64,000 nucleotides of DNA from CAZWLD01 sp964634685 (GTDB lineage Bacteria > Bacillota_I > Bacilli_A > Acholeplasmatales > JAEDCM01). The number at the start of each line of letters is the position of its first letter. Position 1 is the first letter of the stretch. The notes below the pieces were generated by a model that was given only the letters and a program-made list of their open reading frames with translations, did no database searches and was not told where the DNA came from. The translations under genes and the position numbers were made by a program. The DNA is taken from contig CAZWLD010000004.1 in assembly GCA_964634685.1 (NCBI GenBank), forward strand, positions 29,786 to 93,785, given 5' to 3'. This document shows, one piece after another, positions 43,286 through 49,830 of the stretch.

Positions 43286-43492
43286 ATGAGTAAAGAATTA
43301 CCATTTATTGTTCTTTGTATCGAAGAATATAAAAAATATAAAGGAATCACTGGGAAAGAAGCGATTAACCTATTCAATCAGTATTCTGTTTGTGAATATA
43401 TTAAATCCTTTTATGAGGTATTGTGCACGACAGGAACAAAATATATTGTTAATGATATTGATTTGTATATTAAGTCCCGTCAAAAGGCATAA
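43286..43492 (+). CDS. DUF3791 domain protein
   Basis: A 68-residue protein matching DUF3791: MSKELPFIVLCIEEYKKYKG, the central KEAINLFNQY, and TGTKYIVNDIDLYI at the end. DUF3791 genes usually sit beside DUF3990 genes and are regarded as toxin-antitoxin-like pairs. Here the DUF3990-like partner upstream is reduced to a fragment. GGAGGAATAGG precedes the ATG. Confidence 0.72.
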   Translation: MSKELPFIVLCIEEYKKYKGITGKEAINLFNQYSVCEYIKSFYEVLCTTGTKYIVNDIDLYIKSRQKA

Positions 43493-43617
43493 TCAAGTAT
43501 TTAATTACAAAGGAAAGCGGTATAGCTTAAAGATTATCTAAGCTGTTGTTATATTATAAGGAATTTTTTTAATATCATTATGAAAATTATTTTTTAATTA
43601 ATATGGAGAAAAAAGTC

Positions 43618-43640
43618 AAAGGCTGTATAAGCCTTTTTCT
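43618..43640 (+). terminator. Terminator of the DUF3791 locus
   Basis: AAAGGCT (43618-43624), loop GTATA, AGCCTTT (43630-43636), then Ts. The 43493-43617 stretch holds no gene. Confidence 0.75.
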
Positions 43641-43688
43641 TCAATATGCACTTTCAAGACAAATTTGAAGGTGATTTTTTTATAAAAA

Positions 43689-43736
43689 AAACCTTATATT
43701 TTGTAGATAATCGAGCGACCACAAAATATAGGGTTT
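43689..43736 (-). terminator. Long-stem terminator of the leftward lipoprotein gene
   Basis: A 16-base stem, 43689-43704 with 43721-43736, one mismatch (T/G). On the minus strand it ends in a long T-run. Confidence 0.8.
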
Positions 43737-43737
43737 G

Positions 43738-43977
43738 TCATAAAAAAGCTATTGGTAATTGATTACAACAGTTGGTTGGATGGCTAAACTCTAAATAACC
43801 TATCTCCTTGTTGTTGTGTACGACATTATAAAAGCTATCCTTACGAACAAAAGAAACATTCTCAACATTTAGGCTTCCGGAAAAATTTGCATCTAAATAC
43901 TTTTTTTCATAATTGCATCCACTTAAAAAAAACAAAGACATAAAAAATAATAACAACGACAAACTAATTTTTTTCAT
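43738..43977 (-). CDS. Small lipoprotein, 79 aa
   Basis: Begins MKKISLSLLLFFMSLFFLSG with lipobox LSGC and the lipidated Cys at residue 21. The remaining 58 residues (VENVSFVRKDSFYNVVHNNK) are predicted beta-rich with two adjacent Cys near the end. No family is recognised. A GTG at 43986 is in frame, but AAAGATGTG fits ATG 43977 better. It ends at a dedicated terminator, so it is expressed alone or from the transporter promoter upstream. Confidence 0.6.
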   Translation of the reverse strand: MKKISLSLLLFFMSLFFLSGCNYEKKYLDANFSGSLNVENVSFVRKDSFYNVVHNNKEIGYLEFSHPTNCCNQLPIAFL

Positions 43978-44045
43978 AAATAACACATCTTTGTTTTAAC
44001 ATAAAAGCAAACGTAAATCTATTCATTATGTAGATACAATGTATA

Positions 44046-45356
44046 CTAGATTAGATAAAGCCCAAGGAGAGCAGACATTAATACTGGTGGTGTAATCAAA
44101 ATGCCATATTTGACAAAGTCCATAAATGAATATTTGATATTTTGATTTTTTAGGATGTTCATCCACATAATTCCAGCTAAGGCGCCAATCGGAGTTAAAT
44201 AGGCTCCAAGATTTGAAGAGATGATTGTCGCATAGATGGCAGGATTTAGATTTGAAGAAACAAGCTCAAGTAATGATGAATAGGCAAGAGACATCGGAAT
44301 GTTGTTGATGATATTGTCGCAAAGGGCTGAGGATAGGCCATAGACGAGGATGGTGTTTAGCTTATTAGTGGCTAAAGATGAAAGAAAGCGATGGATATAG
44401 GTGAATACATTGTGATATTTTAAGGCTAACACTAAAGTAAACATTGAGAGAACAAAGATAACTAAATTGTAAGGAAGTCGCAGATAAACTCTTTTAATGA
44501 CCGTATTTGATTTCGTAATAACCGAATAGAAGATGAGAATGGTGGTTAGACTTAATAAGGCAAAGAGGGCAATAATCCACATATCTAGGTTAATGTAGCT
44601 TGATATGGCAAGAAGGATGGTTGCGATAAAAAGATGAATGATTGTTATAATTGTGATGGGTTTACTATGAAGCTCAATTTGTTTGATTTTAACATCCTCA
44701 AATTTTTGCCTTAATTGCTTATGAAATAATAGAAGAAGGATAACTAAGGATGTTAATCCGGCCATAATAGTAGGAATGAGCATTGTTTGGAAATAAGCAA
44801 AAAAGCTAATGTTACTTTTGGTAGCTAAATAGATATTGGTGGGATTTCCGATGATAAAAAGCATACTATAGGTATTGGCAGTCACAAATTCCATTACAAG
44901 ATACGGAATAGGATTGATTTTGGCTTCCTTTGCGAAATAACAAATGAAAAGAGTAAAGGTTAAAATAGCAATGTCATTGCTGGTAAAAATAGTTAAAATA
45001 GCGATTAGAATATATAGAATAAAAAATAATTTATATTGCGATCCTTTGACAAGGTTGATGGATTTAATAGCGATATAGTTGAAGAAGCCCATTTCATCTA
45101 GAGTAATCGAGAGCATTGCCATCGATATTAAAATGATAAGAATTTTGATTGGGTTAATAGGTGAATTGGCAAAGATATTATCAAGAACATAGGAAAAAGG
45201 AATAATCCCGGGAATGATAATAAACAAAGCTCCAACAAGGGACACAATTAAAAATGTTTCGATATGGAATTTACCGATTTTTATGTTTGGTTTTTTTAAA
45301 ATAGCAATTATTAATAATAGACATGTCAAGATAAAGACAATCAATGAATATAACAT
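44046..45356 (-). CDS. ArsB/NhaD-type (ion transporter superfamily) permease
   Basis: A 436-residue membrane protein with 11-12 helices. FTSNDIAILTFTLFICYFA followed by EFVTANTYSMLFIIGNPTNI matches the first conserved half of the ArsB/CitMHS/NhaD transporters. ALCDNIINNIPMSLAYSSLL and SSNLGAYLTPIGALAGIMW match the second, including the paired re-entrant loops. The substrate could be arsenite, Na+/H+ or an organic anion; no arsenic regulator or reductase is nearby. Start ATG 45356 lies after GAGGGTGAG on the minus strand. Confidence 0.8.
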   Translation of the reverse strand: MLYSLIVFILTCLLLIIAILKKPNIKIGKFHIETFLIVSLVGALFIIIPGIIPFSYVLDNIFANSPINPIKILIILISMAMLSITLDEMGFFNYIAIKSINLVKGSQYKLFFILYILIAILTIFTSNDIAILTFTLFICYFAKEAKINPIPYLVMEFVTANTYSMLFIIGNPTNIYLATKSNISFFAYFQTMLIPTIMAGLTSLVILLLLFHKQLRQKFEDVKIKQIELHSKPITIITIIHLFIATILLAISSYINLDMWIIALFALLSLTTILIFYSVITKSNTVIKRVYLRLPYNLVIFVLSMFTLVLALKYHNVFTYIHRFLSSLATNKLNTILVYGLSSALCDNIINNIPMSLAYSSLLELVSSNLNPAIYATIISSNLGAYLTPIGALAGIMWMNILKNQNIKYSFMDFVKYGILITPPVLMSALLGLYLI

Positions 45357-45464
45357 ATTCTCACCCTCAAACTTTTTTTATTATATATCATTTTAAAAAA
45401 AATTCAATAATTTTCCGCAAATATGAAACCGCATAATGTCAATAATATGATTGAGGTGTTTTTA

Positions 45465-45665
45465 GTGGAAAAAATAAAAGTCTTTTTGGCATTATTATTA
45501 GGTGTTGTGTCAATGTTTATTTTAGGAGCCTGTGGCCCGATGCAAACAACAACGACGTTTGTTAATCCAACAACGGAAAATCCTATTATTACGACAACTA
45601 CAGAGAATACAACAACTCAAAATACGACTCATAATGACAAAACAGATAATAATACAACATCTTAA
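45465..45665 (+). CDS. Small Thr/Asn-rich lipoprotein
   Basis: A 66-residue lipoprotein starting at GTG 45465, six bases after GAGGTG. The signal LLLGVVSMFILGAC gives a lipidated Cys; the mature part is only about 42 residues and almost all Thr, Asn, Glu and Pro (for example NPIITTTTENTTTQNTTHND). This looks like a surface stalk without a domain, or a truncated lipoprotein. The next element is a terminator. A similar linker follows the Cys of the lipoprotein at 58149. Confidence 0.6.
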   Translation: MEKIKVFLALLLGVVSMFILGACGPMQTTTTFVNPTTENPIITTTTENTTTQNTTHNDKTDNNTTS

Positions 45666-45670
45666 TTGAT

Positions 45671-45700
45671 AGGGATGAGTTAACATCCCTTTATTTTTTT
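45671..45700 (+). terminator. Terminator
   Basis: AGGGATG (45671-45677) pairs with CATCCCT (45684-45690), then a T-run. Confidence 0.8.
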
Positions 45701-45718
45701 GAAAAAACCAAATAGTAG

Positions 45719-45747
45719 TTGCATTTTTAGCAATTGTGATATATACT
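45719..45747 (+). promoter_or_regulatory. Promoter of the riboswitch-diguanylate cyclase unit
   Basis: TTGCAT (45719-45724), 17 bases, TATACT (45742-45747). Confidence 0.65.
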
Positions 45748-45764
45748 AAAGATAGAGATAACGT

Positions 45765-45852
45765 TTACATTTTAATATTGGCAAACTTAGTGAAAACTAA
45801 GGACGCAAAGCCATAGGATCTAAATCGTAAAGATATGATAGCCGGTTGCAAA
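45765..45852 (+). ncRNA. c-di-GMP-I (GEMM) riboswitch aptamer
   Basis: Conserved aptamer parts are present in order: GCAAAC (45781-45786), stem TTAGT/ACTAA capped by a GAAA tetraloop (45787-45800), GGACGCAAAGCC (45801-45812), a second helix with CATA/TATG and ATCT/AGAT pairing (about 45812-45838), then the tetraloop-receptor side and GCCGGTTGC (45841-45849). This is the GEMM-I consensus. It sits 75 bases before a diguanylate cyclase gene. Confidence 0.88.
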
Positions 45853-45873
45853 TTTTTTTCATTAAAAATTTTT

Positions 45874-45908
45874 AATTGCAAATCCGGGTAACTGGATTTT
45901 TTATTTTT
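45874..45908 (+). terminator. Riboswitch expression platform: terminator and competing antiterminator
   Basis: AAATCC (45880-45885) plus GG pairs with CT plus GGATTT (45892-45899) around a GTAA (GNRA) loop and is followed by Ts: a terminator. AATTGCAAATCCGG (45874-45887) is nearly complementary to CCGGTTGCAAATT (45842-45854) of the aptamer, so an alternative pairing would prevent the terminator. Ligand binding, by holding CCGGTTGC, should favour termination. Confidence 0.7.
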
Positions 45909-45926
45909 CTAAAGGGAGGTTGTACT

Positions 45927-46964
45927 ATGGTTAAGAAATTACGAGATCGAAACAATGAATATTTGAATATGCGAATCAAAATGTTTAATACCGTCGGAAC
46001 CGGAACCCTAATGATTTCGGTCATTGCCATTATTATTGCGATAGCTTCAGGCTTTGATCTATATACCTGGGTGACTTCAACTATTTGCTCAGTTCTCATC
46101 TTAGCTTTAATGCTTGCGGTTACGATGACGAAGAAATATGAGATTGGTACGACCTTTTTATCCTTGACGATTAATTTAATTTTATTTCCAAGCTTATTTT
46201 TCACAAGTGGTGGAATAAGCGGAGCCGTACCGATGTTTTTTTTGATTGGTATTTTGTTTTCAATGATTGTATTAGATGGAATAGTAGTTGTCTTAATTAC
46301 CTTCATTGAGGTTTTGTTTTATATCTATTTGTTTTACTTATCTATCCACTATCCTAATATTATTCCGGTAATCGATTCTTCAATTGTTAGACTTGTCAAT
46401 TTAGCCGCGGGATTGATTATTTCCAGTATCATTGCTGGTTATATTTTCCGAATCTTAATTAAACAGAACAATAAAGAAAGGCTTCGTATTGATAATTTAT
46501 TAAAAAAGGATCCGTTAACTAAGGTTTATAACAGACGTTATCTAATGGATGCGTTGACCTATTATATTGAAAACAAAGATTCATATCCTTTGTCAATTGC
46601 GATGTTTGATATTGATAATTTTAAGTCTGTAAATGATCAATACGGTCATGTTGAGGGCGATAACGTGTTGATTAATTTTGGTCACATTTTATTAGGATTT
46701 AGCGATGATTTAATATTCCCAAGCCGCTATGGTGGTGAAGAATTTGTTGTGGTTATGCCTAATACAAGCTTAGATAATTCATTAACTTTAGCTAATAAAA
46801 TTAGAGATGTTGTTGAAGAAAGATGTGGAATTTCTCGCCAGGTTACCTGTAGTGGTGGCGTTGCCACCTATAAGGATGGGCAAACGGTTGAGCAATTCAT
46901 TAATGAAGCCGATGTTAAGCTTTATTACGCAAAAACCCATGGCAAAAATCAAATTGCCAAATAA
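45927..46964 (+). CDS. Membrane diguanylate cyclase (GGDEF domain)
   Basis: A 345-residue enzyme making cyclic di-GMP from two GTP. Six membrane helices (about 20-190) precede a GGDEF domain: DPLTKVYNRRYLMD, MFDIDNFKSVNDQYGH, the active site RYGGEEF (GGEEF form) and CSGGVATYKDG. The RxxD inhibitory site expected just before GGEEF is absent (the segment is SDDLIFPSRYGGEEF), so product inhibition by that route is unlikely. AAAGGGAGG sets ATG 45927. Transcription passes through a c-di-GMP riboswitch, an alternative feedback path. An EAL protein is encoded 2.9 kb downstream. Confidence 0.92.
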   Translation: MVKKLRDRNNEYLNMRIKMFNTVGTGTLMISVIAIIIAIASGFDLYTWVTSTICSVLILALMLAVTMTKKYEIGTTFLSLTINLILFPSLFFTSGGISGAVPMFFLIGILFSMIVLDGIVVVLITFIEVLFYIYLFYLSIHYPNIIPVIDSSIVRLVNLAAGLIISSIIAGYIFRILIKQNNKERLRIDNLLKKDPLTKVYNRRYLMDALTYYIENKDSYPLSIAMFDIDNFKSVNDQYGHVEGDNVLINFGHILLGFSDDLIFPSRYGGEEFVVVMPNTSLDNSLTLANKIRDVVEERCGISRQVTCSGGVATYKDGQTVEQFINEADVKLYYAKTHGKNQIAK

Positions 46965-47018
46965 TTAATTTATTTTCCCATAATTATGTGATATCATAGT
47001 TATGCAAGGAGTGGTATT

Positions 47019-47402
47019 ATGTGGCAAGCAATGGTCCCTTTCATTGGCGCAATCGCCTTGGTTTTGGCTGTATCGATGATTGGTATTCAAATGGCAGCTT
47101 TCTTTGGCGTTGAAATTGGTGAATATTTATGGAATGGAGAAAATAAGGTTTTAGATAAAAAGCAAAAGAAGTATGCAATGATTCTTTCGGTTTCTTTGTT
47201 AATATTGATACCAGTAATTATTTTTATTGCTTATTTACCTAAAAATGGATTTCCTTTTTCGGCCATCGCATGGGTGGCTTTAGTACCATTAGGATATTAC
47301 ACCGTTATATTTACGATGGTGTCTAAGAAGGCTAAATTATTAAATTGCATTTGGGGATTTTTATTTACAATGTCCTTGATGTACATCGCGTTATTTTATT
47401 AA
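47019..47402 (+). CDS. Small integral membrane protein, 127 aa
   Basis: Four predicted helices (about 7-32, 52-73, 80-98, 106-126). No conserved motif that I can name. CAAGGAGTGG precedes ATG 47019. It lies between the diguanylate cyclase and the clpB control region and may be co-transcribed with the cyclase. Function unknown. Confidence 0.6.
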   Translation: MWQAMVPFIGAIALVLAVSMIGIQMAAFFGVEIGEYLWNGENKVLDKKQKKYAMILSVSLLILIPVIIFIAYLPKNGFPFSAIAWVALVPLGYYTVIFTMVSKKAKLLNCIWGFLFTMSLMYIALFY

Positions 47403-47459
47403 TTGTGTTAAAAATAACATTTTTATAAGATATTATTTTGATAAAATTCTTTTATAATA

Positions 47460-47557
47460 GAGGCAACAACCAATCTTTTGGTTGCCTCAACTAGATTTTA
47501 GTTGATTTTCCTCTCCCTTCCTGTAATGAGCCATTAGCTTGGCTCATTATTTTTTTT
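47460..47557 (+). ncRNA. Candidate structured small RNA ending in a terminator
   Basis: A TATAAT at 47453-47458 precedes three consecutive hairpins: GAGGCA...TGCCTC with inner AACCAA/TTGGTT (47460-47488), CAACTA/TAGTTG (47488-47505), and the terminator AATGAGCC/GGCTCATT (47525-47548) plus T-run. A single-stranded pyrimidine stretch TTTTCCTCTCCCTTCC lies between the second and third. No -35 is evident. It may instead be a stacked terminator region. Confidence 0.35.
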
Positions 47558-47563
47558 GTTTTT

Positions 47564-47590
47564 TTAGCACTCTATGTTGACAAGTGCCAG
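47564..47590 (+). promoter_or_regulatory. CIRCE-like element 1 (HrcA operator), imperfect
   Basis: TTAGCACTC, nine bases, AAGTGCCAG: the left arm is perfect and six of nine right-arm positions match GAGTGCTAA. It overlaps the -35 hexamer. Confidence 0.6.
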
Positions 47591-47604
47591 AAAAGTGATA
47601 TAAT
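47577..47604 (+). promoter_or_regulatory. clpB promoter
   Basis: TTGACA (47577-47582), 16 bases, TATAAT (47599-47604), enclosed by the two CIRCE elements. Confidence 0.8.
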
Positions 47605-47608
47605 ATAG

Positions 47609-47635
47609 TTAGCACTTAGGGATAAAGAGTGCTAA
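47609..47635 (+). promoter_or_regulatory. CIRCE element 2 (HrcA operator)
   Basis: TTAGCACTT, nine bases, GAGTGCTAA: one mismatch from the 9-9-9 CIRCE consensus. It overlaps the transcription start region of clpB. Confidence 0.9.
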
Positions 47636-47648
47636 AGGAGGAATTGCT

Positions 47649-49766
47649 ATGAATAATATGCAAATGCAAGATTATGAAAATGATCAAAATGTACTTGAAA
47701 AATTTGGTCGAAATGTTGTTCAATTAGTTAAGGATGGAAAAATTGACCCGGTAATTGGTCGTGACGAGGAAATTCGTAATATTATAAAGATTTTGTCGCG
47801 AAAGACAAAGAATAACCCGGTTTTAATAGGTGAACCCGGTGTTGGTAAAACAGCAATTGTGGAAGGCTTAGCGGCTCGTATTGTTCGCGATGATGTTCCA
47901 GTTAGCTTAAAAAATAAGACGATTTATGAGCTAGATATGGGAGCCTTGGTTGCCGGAGCGAAATTCCGTGGTGAATTTGAGGAACGTTTGAAGGCGGTTT
48001 TAAATAAGATAAAGGAATCAAATGGTGAAATAATTTTATTTATTGATGAAATCCACCTTATTGTTGGTGCTGGTAAAACTGAAGGTGCCTTGGATGCCTC
48101 AAATATGCTAAAGCCGATGCTTGCCCGTGGTGAATTGCACTGCATTGGTGCGACGACTTTAAATGAATATCGTCAATACATTGAAAAGGATGCGGCTTTG
48201 GAAAGACGATTCCAAAAGGTTTTAGTTACGGAACCATCAGTTAGTGATACTATCAGTATTCTTCGTGGCTTAAAGGAAAAATTTGAAACCTATCATGGTG
48301 TAAAAATTACGGATAATGCGATTGTTAATGCTGCCGTTTTATCTAATCGTTATATTACTGATCGTTTTTTACCGGATAAAGCTATCGACTTAATCGATGA
48401 GGCCTGTGCTTCTATTCGTATTCAAATTGATTCAATGCCACAGGAATTAGACGAAGTAACGCGTCAAAAGATGCAGCTAGAGATTGAAAGAACTGTATTA
48501 ATCAATGAGAAGGATGCCTTGTCAAAGGAAAGATTAAATAAAGTCTTAGATGAATTAAAGGTTTTATCAGAAAAGGAAGCCTCCTTGAAGAAGCAATGGG
48601 AGGAAGAAAAGGCTGTTATTGCGAAATCTAAACAAATCAAAAAGGATCTTGAAAAAGCCAAATATGATTTGGATAATGCCCTTCAAAGTGGTAATTATCA
48701 AAAAGCCGGTGAGATTCAATATTCGATTATCCCATCCTTAGAAAAGCAGCTTGAAGAAAATGAAAAAAATGATAATAAGCTCTTAAGTGAAGTCGTTACT
48801 GATGAGGAGGTTGCGAGCGTTATTTCTAAATGGACTAATATTCCCGTAAGTAAATTAGTAAAAGGCGATCGTGAGAAGCTTTTATCTTTAAAGGATACGT
48901 TAAAGAAACGAGTTATTGGCCAAGACCAAGCCTTAGAGCTTGTTAGTGATGCGATTATCCGTCAACGAGCTGGAATCAAGGATATTAATCGTCCGATTGG
49001 TTCCTTCCTCTTCCTAGGTCCTACTGGTGTTGGTAAAACGGAGGTCGCAAGAAGTCTTGCGGAAGCTTTGTTTGATTCCGAAAAGCATATCATTCGTATT
49101 GATATGAGTGAATATATGGAAAGATATTCGGTATCACGTTTGATTGGTGCTGCCCCTGGATATGTCGGCTATGAGGAAGGTGGACAATTAACGGAAGCTG
49201 TTAGACGTAATCCTTATTCAATTGTTTTATTTGATGAAATTGAAAAGGCCCATCCTGATGTCTTCAATCTTTTACTTCAGGTTCTAGATGATGGTCGTAT
49301 TACCGATTCGCAAGGAAGAACTGTTGATTTTAAAAACACTGTTATCATCATGACTTCAAATTTAGGTAGTGAATATTTATTGAATCGTGATAGTGAAACG
49401 ATGAATAATATCAATAAATTACTCCATCAAACTTTCAAACCTGAATTCTTAAATCGTATTGATGAAATCATTGTTTTCAATCCTCTTGATAAGGAAGTTT
49501 CTGGAAAGATTGTTGATAAGATGTTAAATGATTTAAAGAAGCGTTTGGAAGAAAAGGATATTGCGGTTGATTTTGATAAGTCGGTTCATGATTATATCTT
49601 AAGTGAATCATTTAGCTTTGAATTTGGCGCAAGACCAATTAAGCGTTTCATCCAAAAAAATGTTGAAACAATAATCGCTCGCAAGATTATTGCTTCGGAA
49701 ATAGAACCACATAATCATATTACCGTCAAGTACGATGGTCAAGAAATAAAAATTGAGAAAAGATAA
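47649..49766 (+). CDS. clpB: ClpB disaggregase without the N-terminal domain
   Basis: A 705-residue two-AAA+ disaggregase that, with DnaK, rescues aggregated proteins. It starts straight at the linker (EKFGRNVVQLVKDGKIDPVI) and lacks the ~150-residue Clp_N domain. AAA1 has Walker A GEPGVGKT and Walker B ILFIDEIH. A full-length coiled-coil M-domain follows (about 258-390, with QLEIERTVLINEKDALSKER); AAA2 has GPTGVGKTEVA, the IVLFDEIEKAHPDVF Walker B and SFEFGARPIKRFI near the end. The M-domain marks it as ClpB rather than ClpC, and no ClpP tripeptide loop was noted. AAAGGAGG sets the start directly after CIRCE 2. Control by HrcA is inferred from the operators; hrcA is not in the window. Confidence 0.93.
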   Translation: MNNMQMQDYENDQNVLEKFGRNVVQLVKDGKIDPVIGRDEEIRNIIKILSRKTKNNPVLIGEPGVGKTAIVEGLAARIVRDDVPVSLKNKTIYELDMGALVAGAKFRGEFEERLKAVLNKIKESNGEIILFIDEIHLIVGAGKTEGALDASNMLKPMLARGELHCIGATTLNEYRQYIEKDAALERRFQKVLVTEPSVSDTISILRGLKEKFETYHGVKITDNAIVNAAVLSNRYITDRFLPDKAIDLIDEACASIRIQIDSMPQELDEVTRQKMQLEIERTVLINEKDALSKERLNKVLDELKVLSEKEASLKKQWEEEKAVIAKSKQIKKDLEKAKYDLDNALQSGNYQKAGEIQYSIIPSLEKQLEENEKNDNKLLSEVVTDEEVASVISKWTNIPVSKLVKGDREKLLSLKDTLKKRVIGQDQALELVSDAIIRQRAGIKDINRPIGSFLFLGPTGVGKTEVARSLAEALFDSEKHIIRIDMSEYMERYSVSRLIGAAPGYVGYEEGGQLTEAVRRNPYSIVLFDEIEKAHPDVFNLLLQVLDDGRITDSQGRTVDFKNTVIIMTSNLGSEYLLNRDSETMNNINKLLHQTFKPEFLNRIDEIIVFNPLDKEVSGKIVDKMLNDLKKRLEEKDIAVDFDKSVHDYILSESFSFEFGARPIKRFIQKNVETIIARKIIASEIEPHNHITVKYDGQEIKIEKR

Positions 49767-49782
49767 GCTTTTCTCTTTTTTT
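49755..49782 (+). terminator. Terminator overlapping the clpB stop
   Basis: GAGAAAAG (49755-49762) pairs with CTTTTCTC (49768-49775) and runs into eight Ts. Confidence 0.8.
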
Positions 49783-49830
49783 TAATTTGTAAATATATTA
49801 TAATAGTAGTATAGAGAGTGTGGTGGTTTT

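Noticed and set aside
45872..46306. 144-residue minus-strand ORF over the diguanylate cyclase start
   Set aside because: The plus strand encodes conserved membrane and GGDEF segments, and the opposite frame is Lys/Ile-rich shadow.
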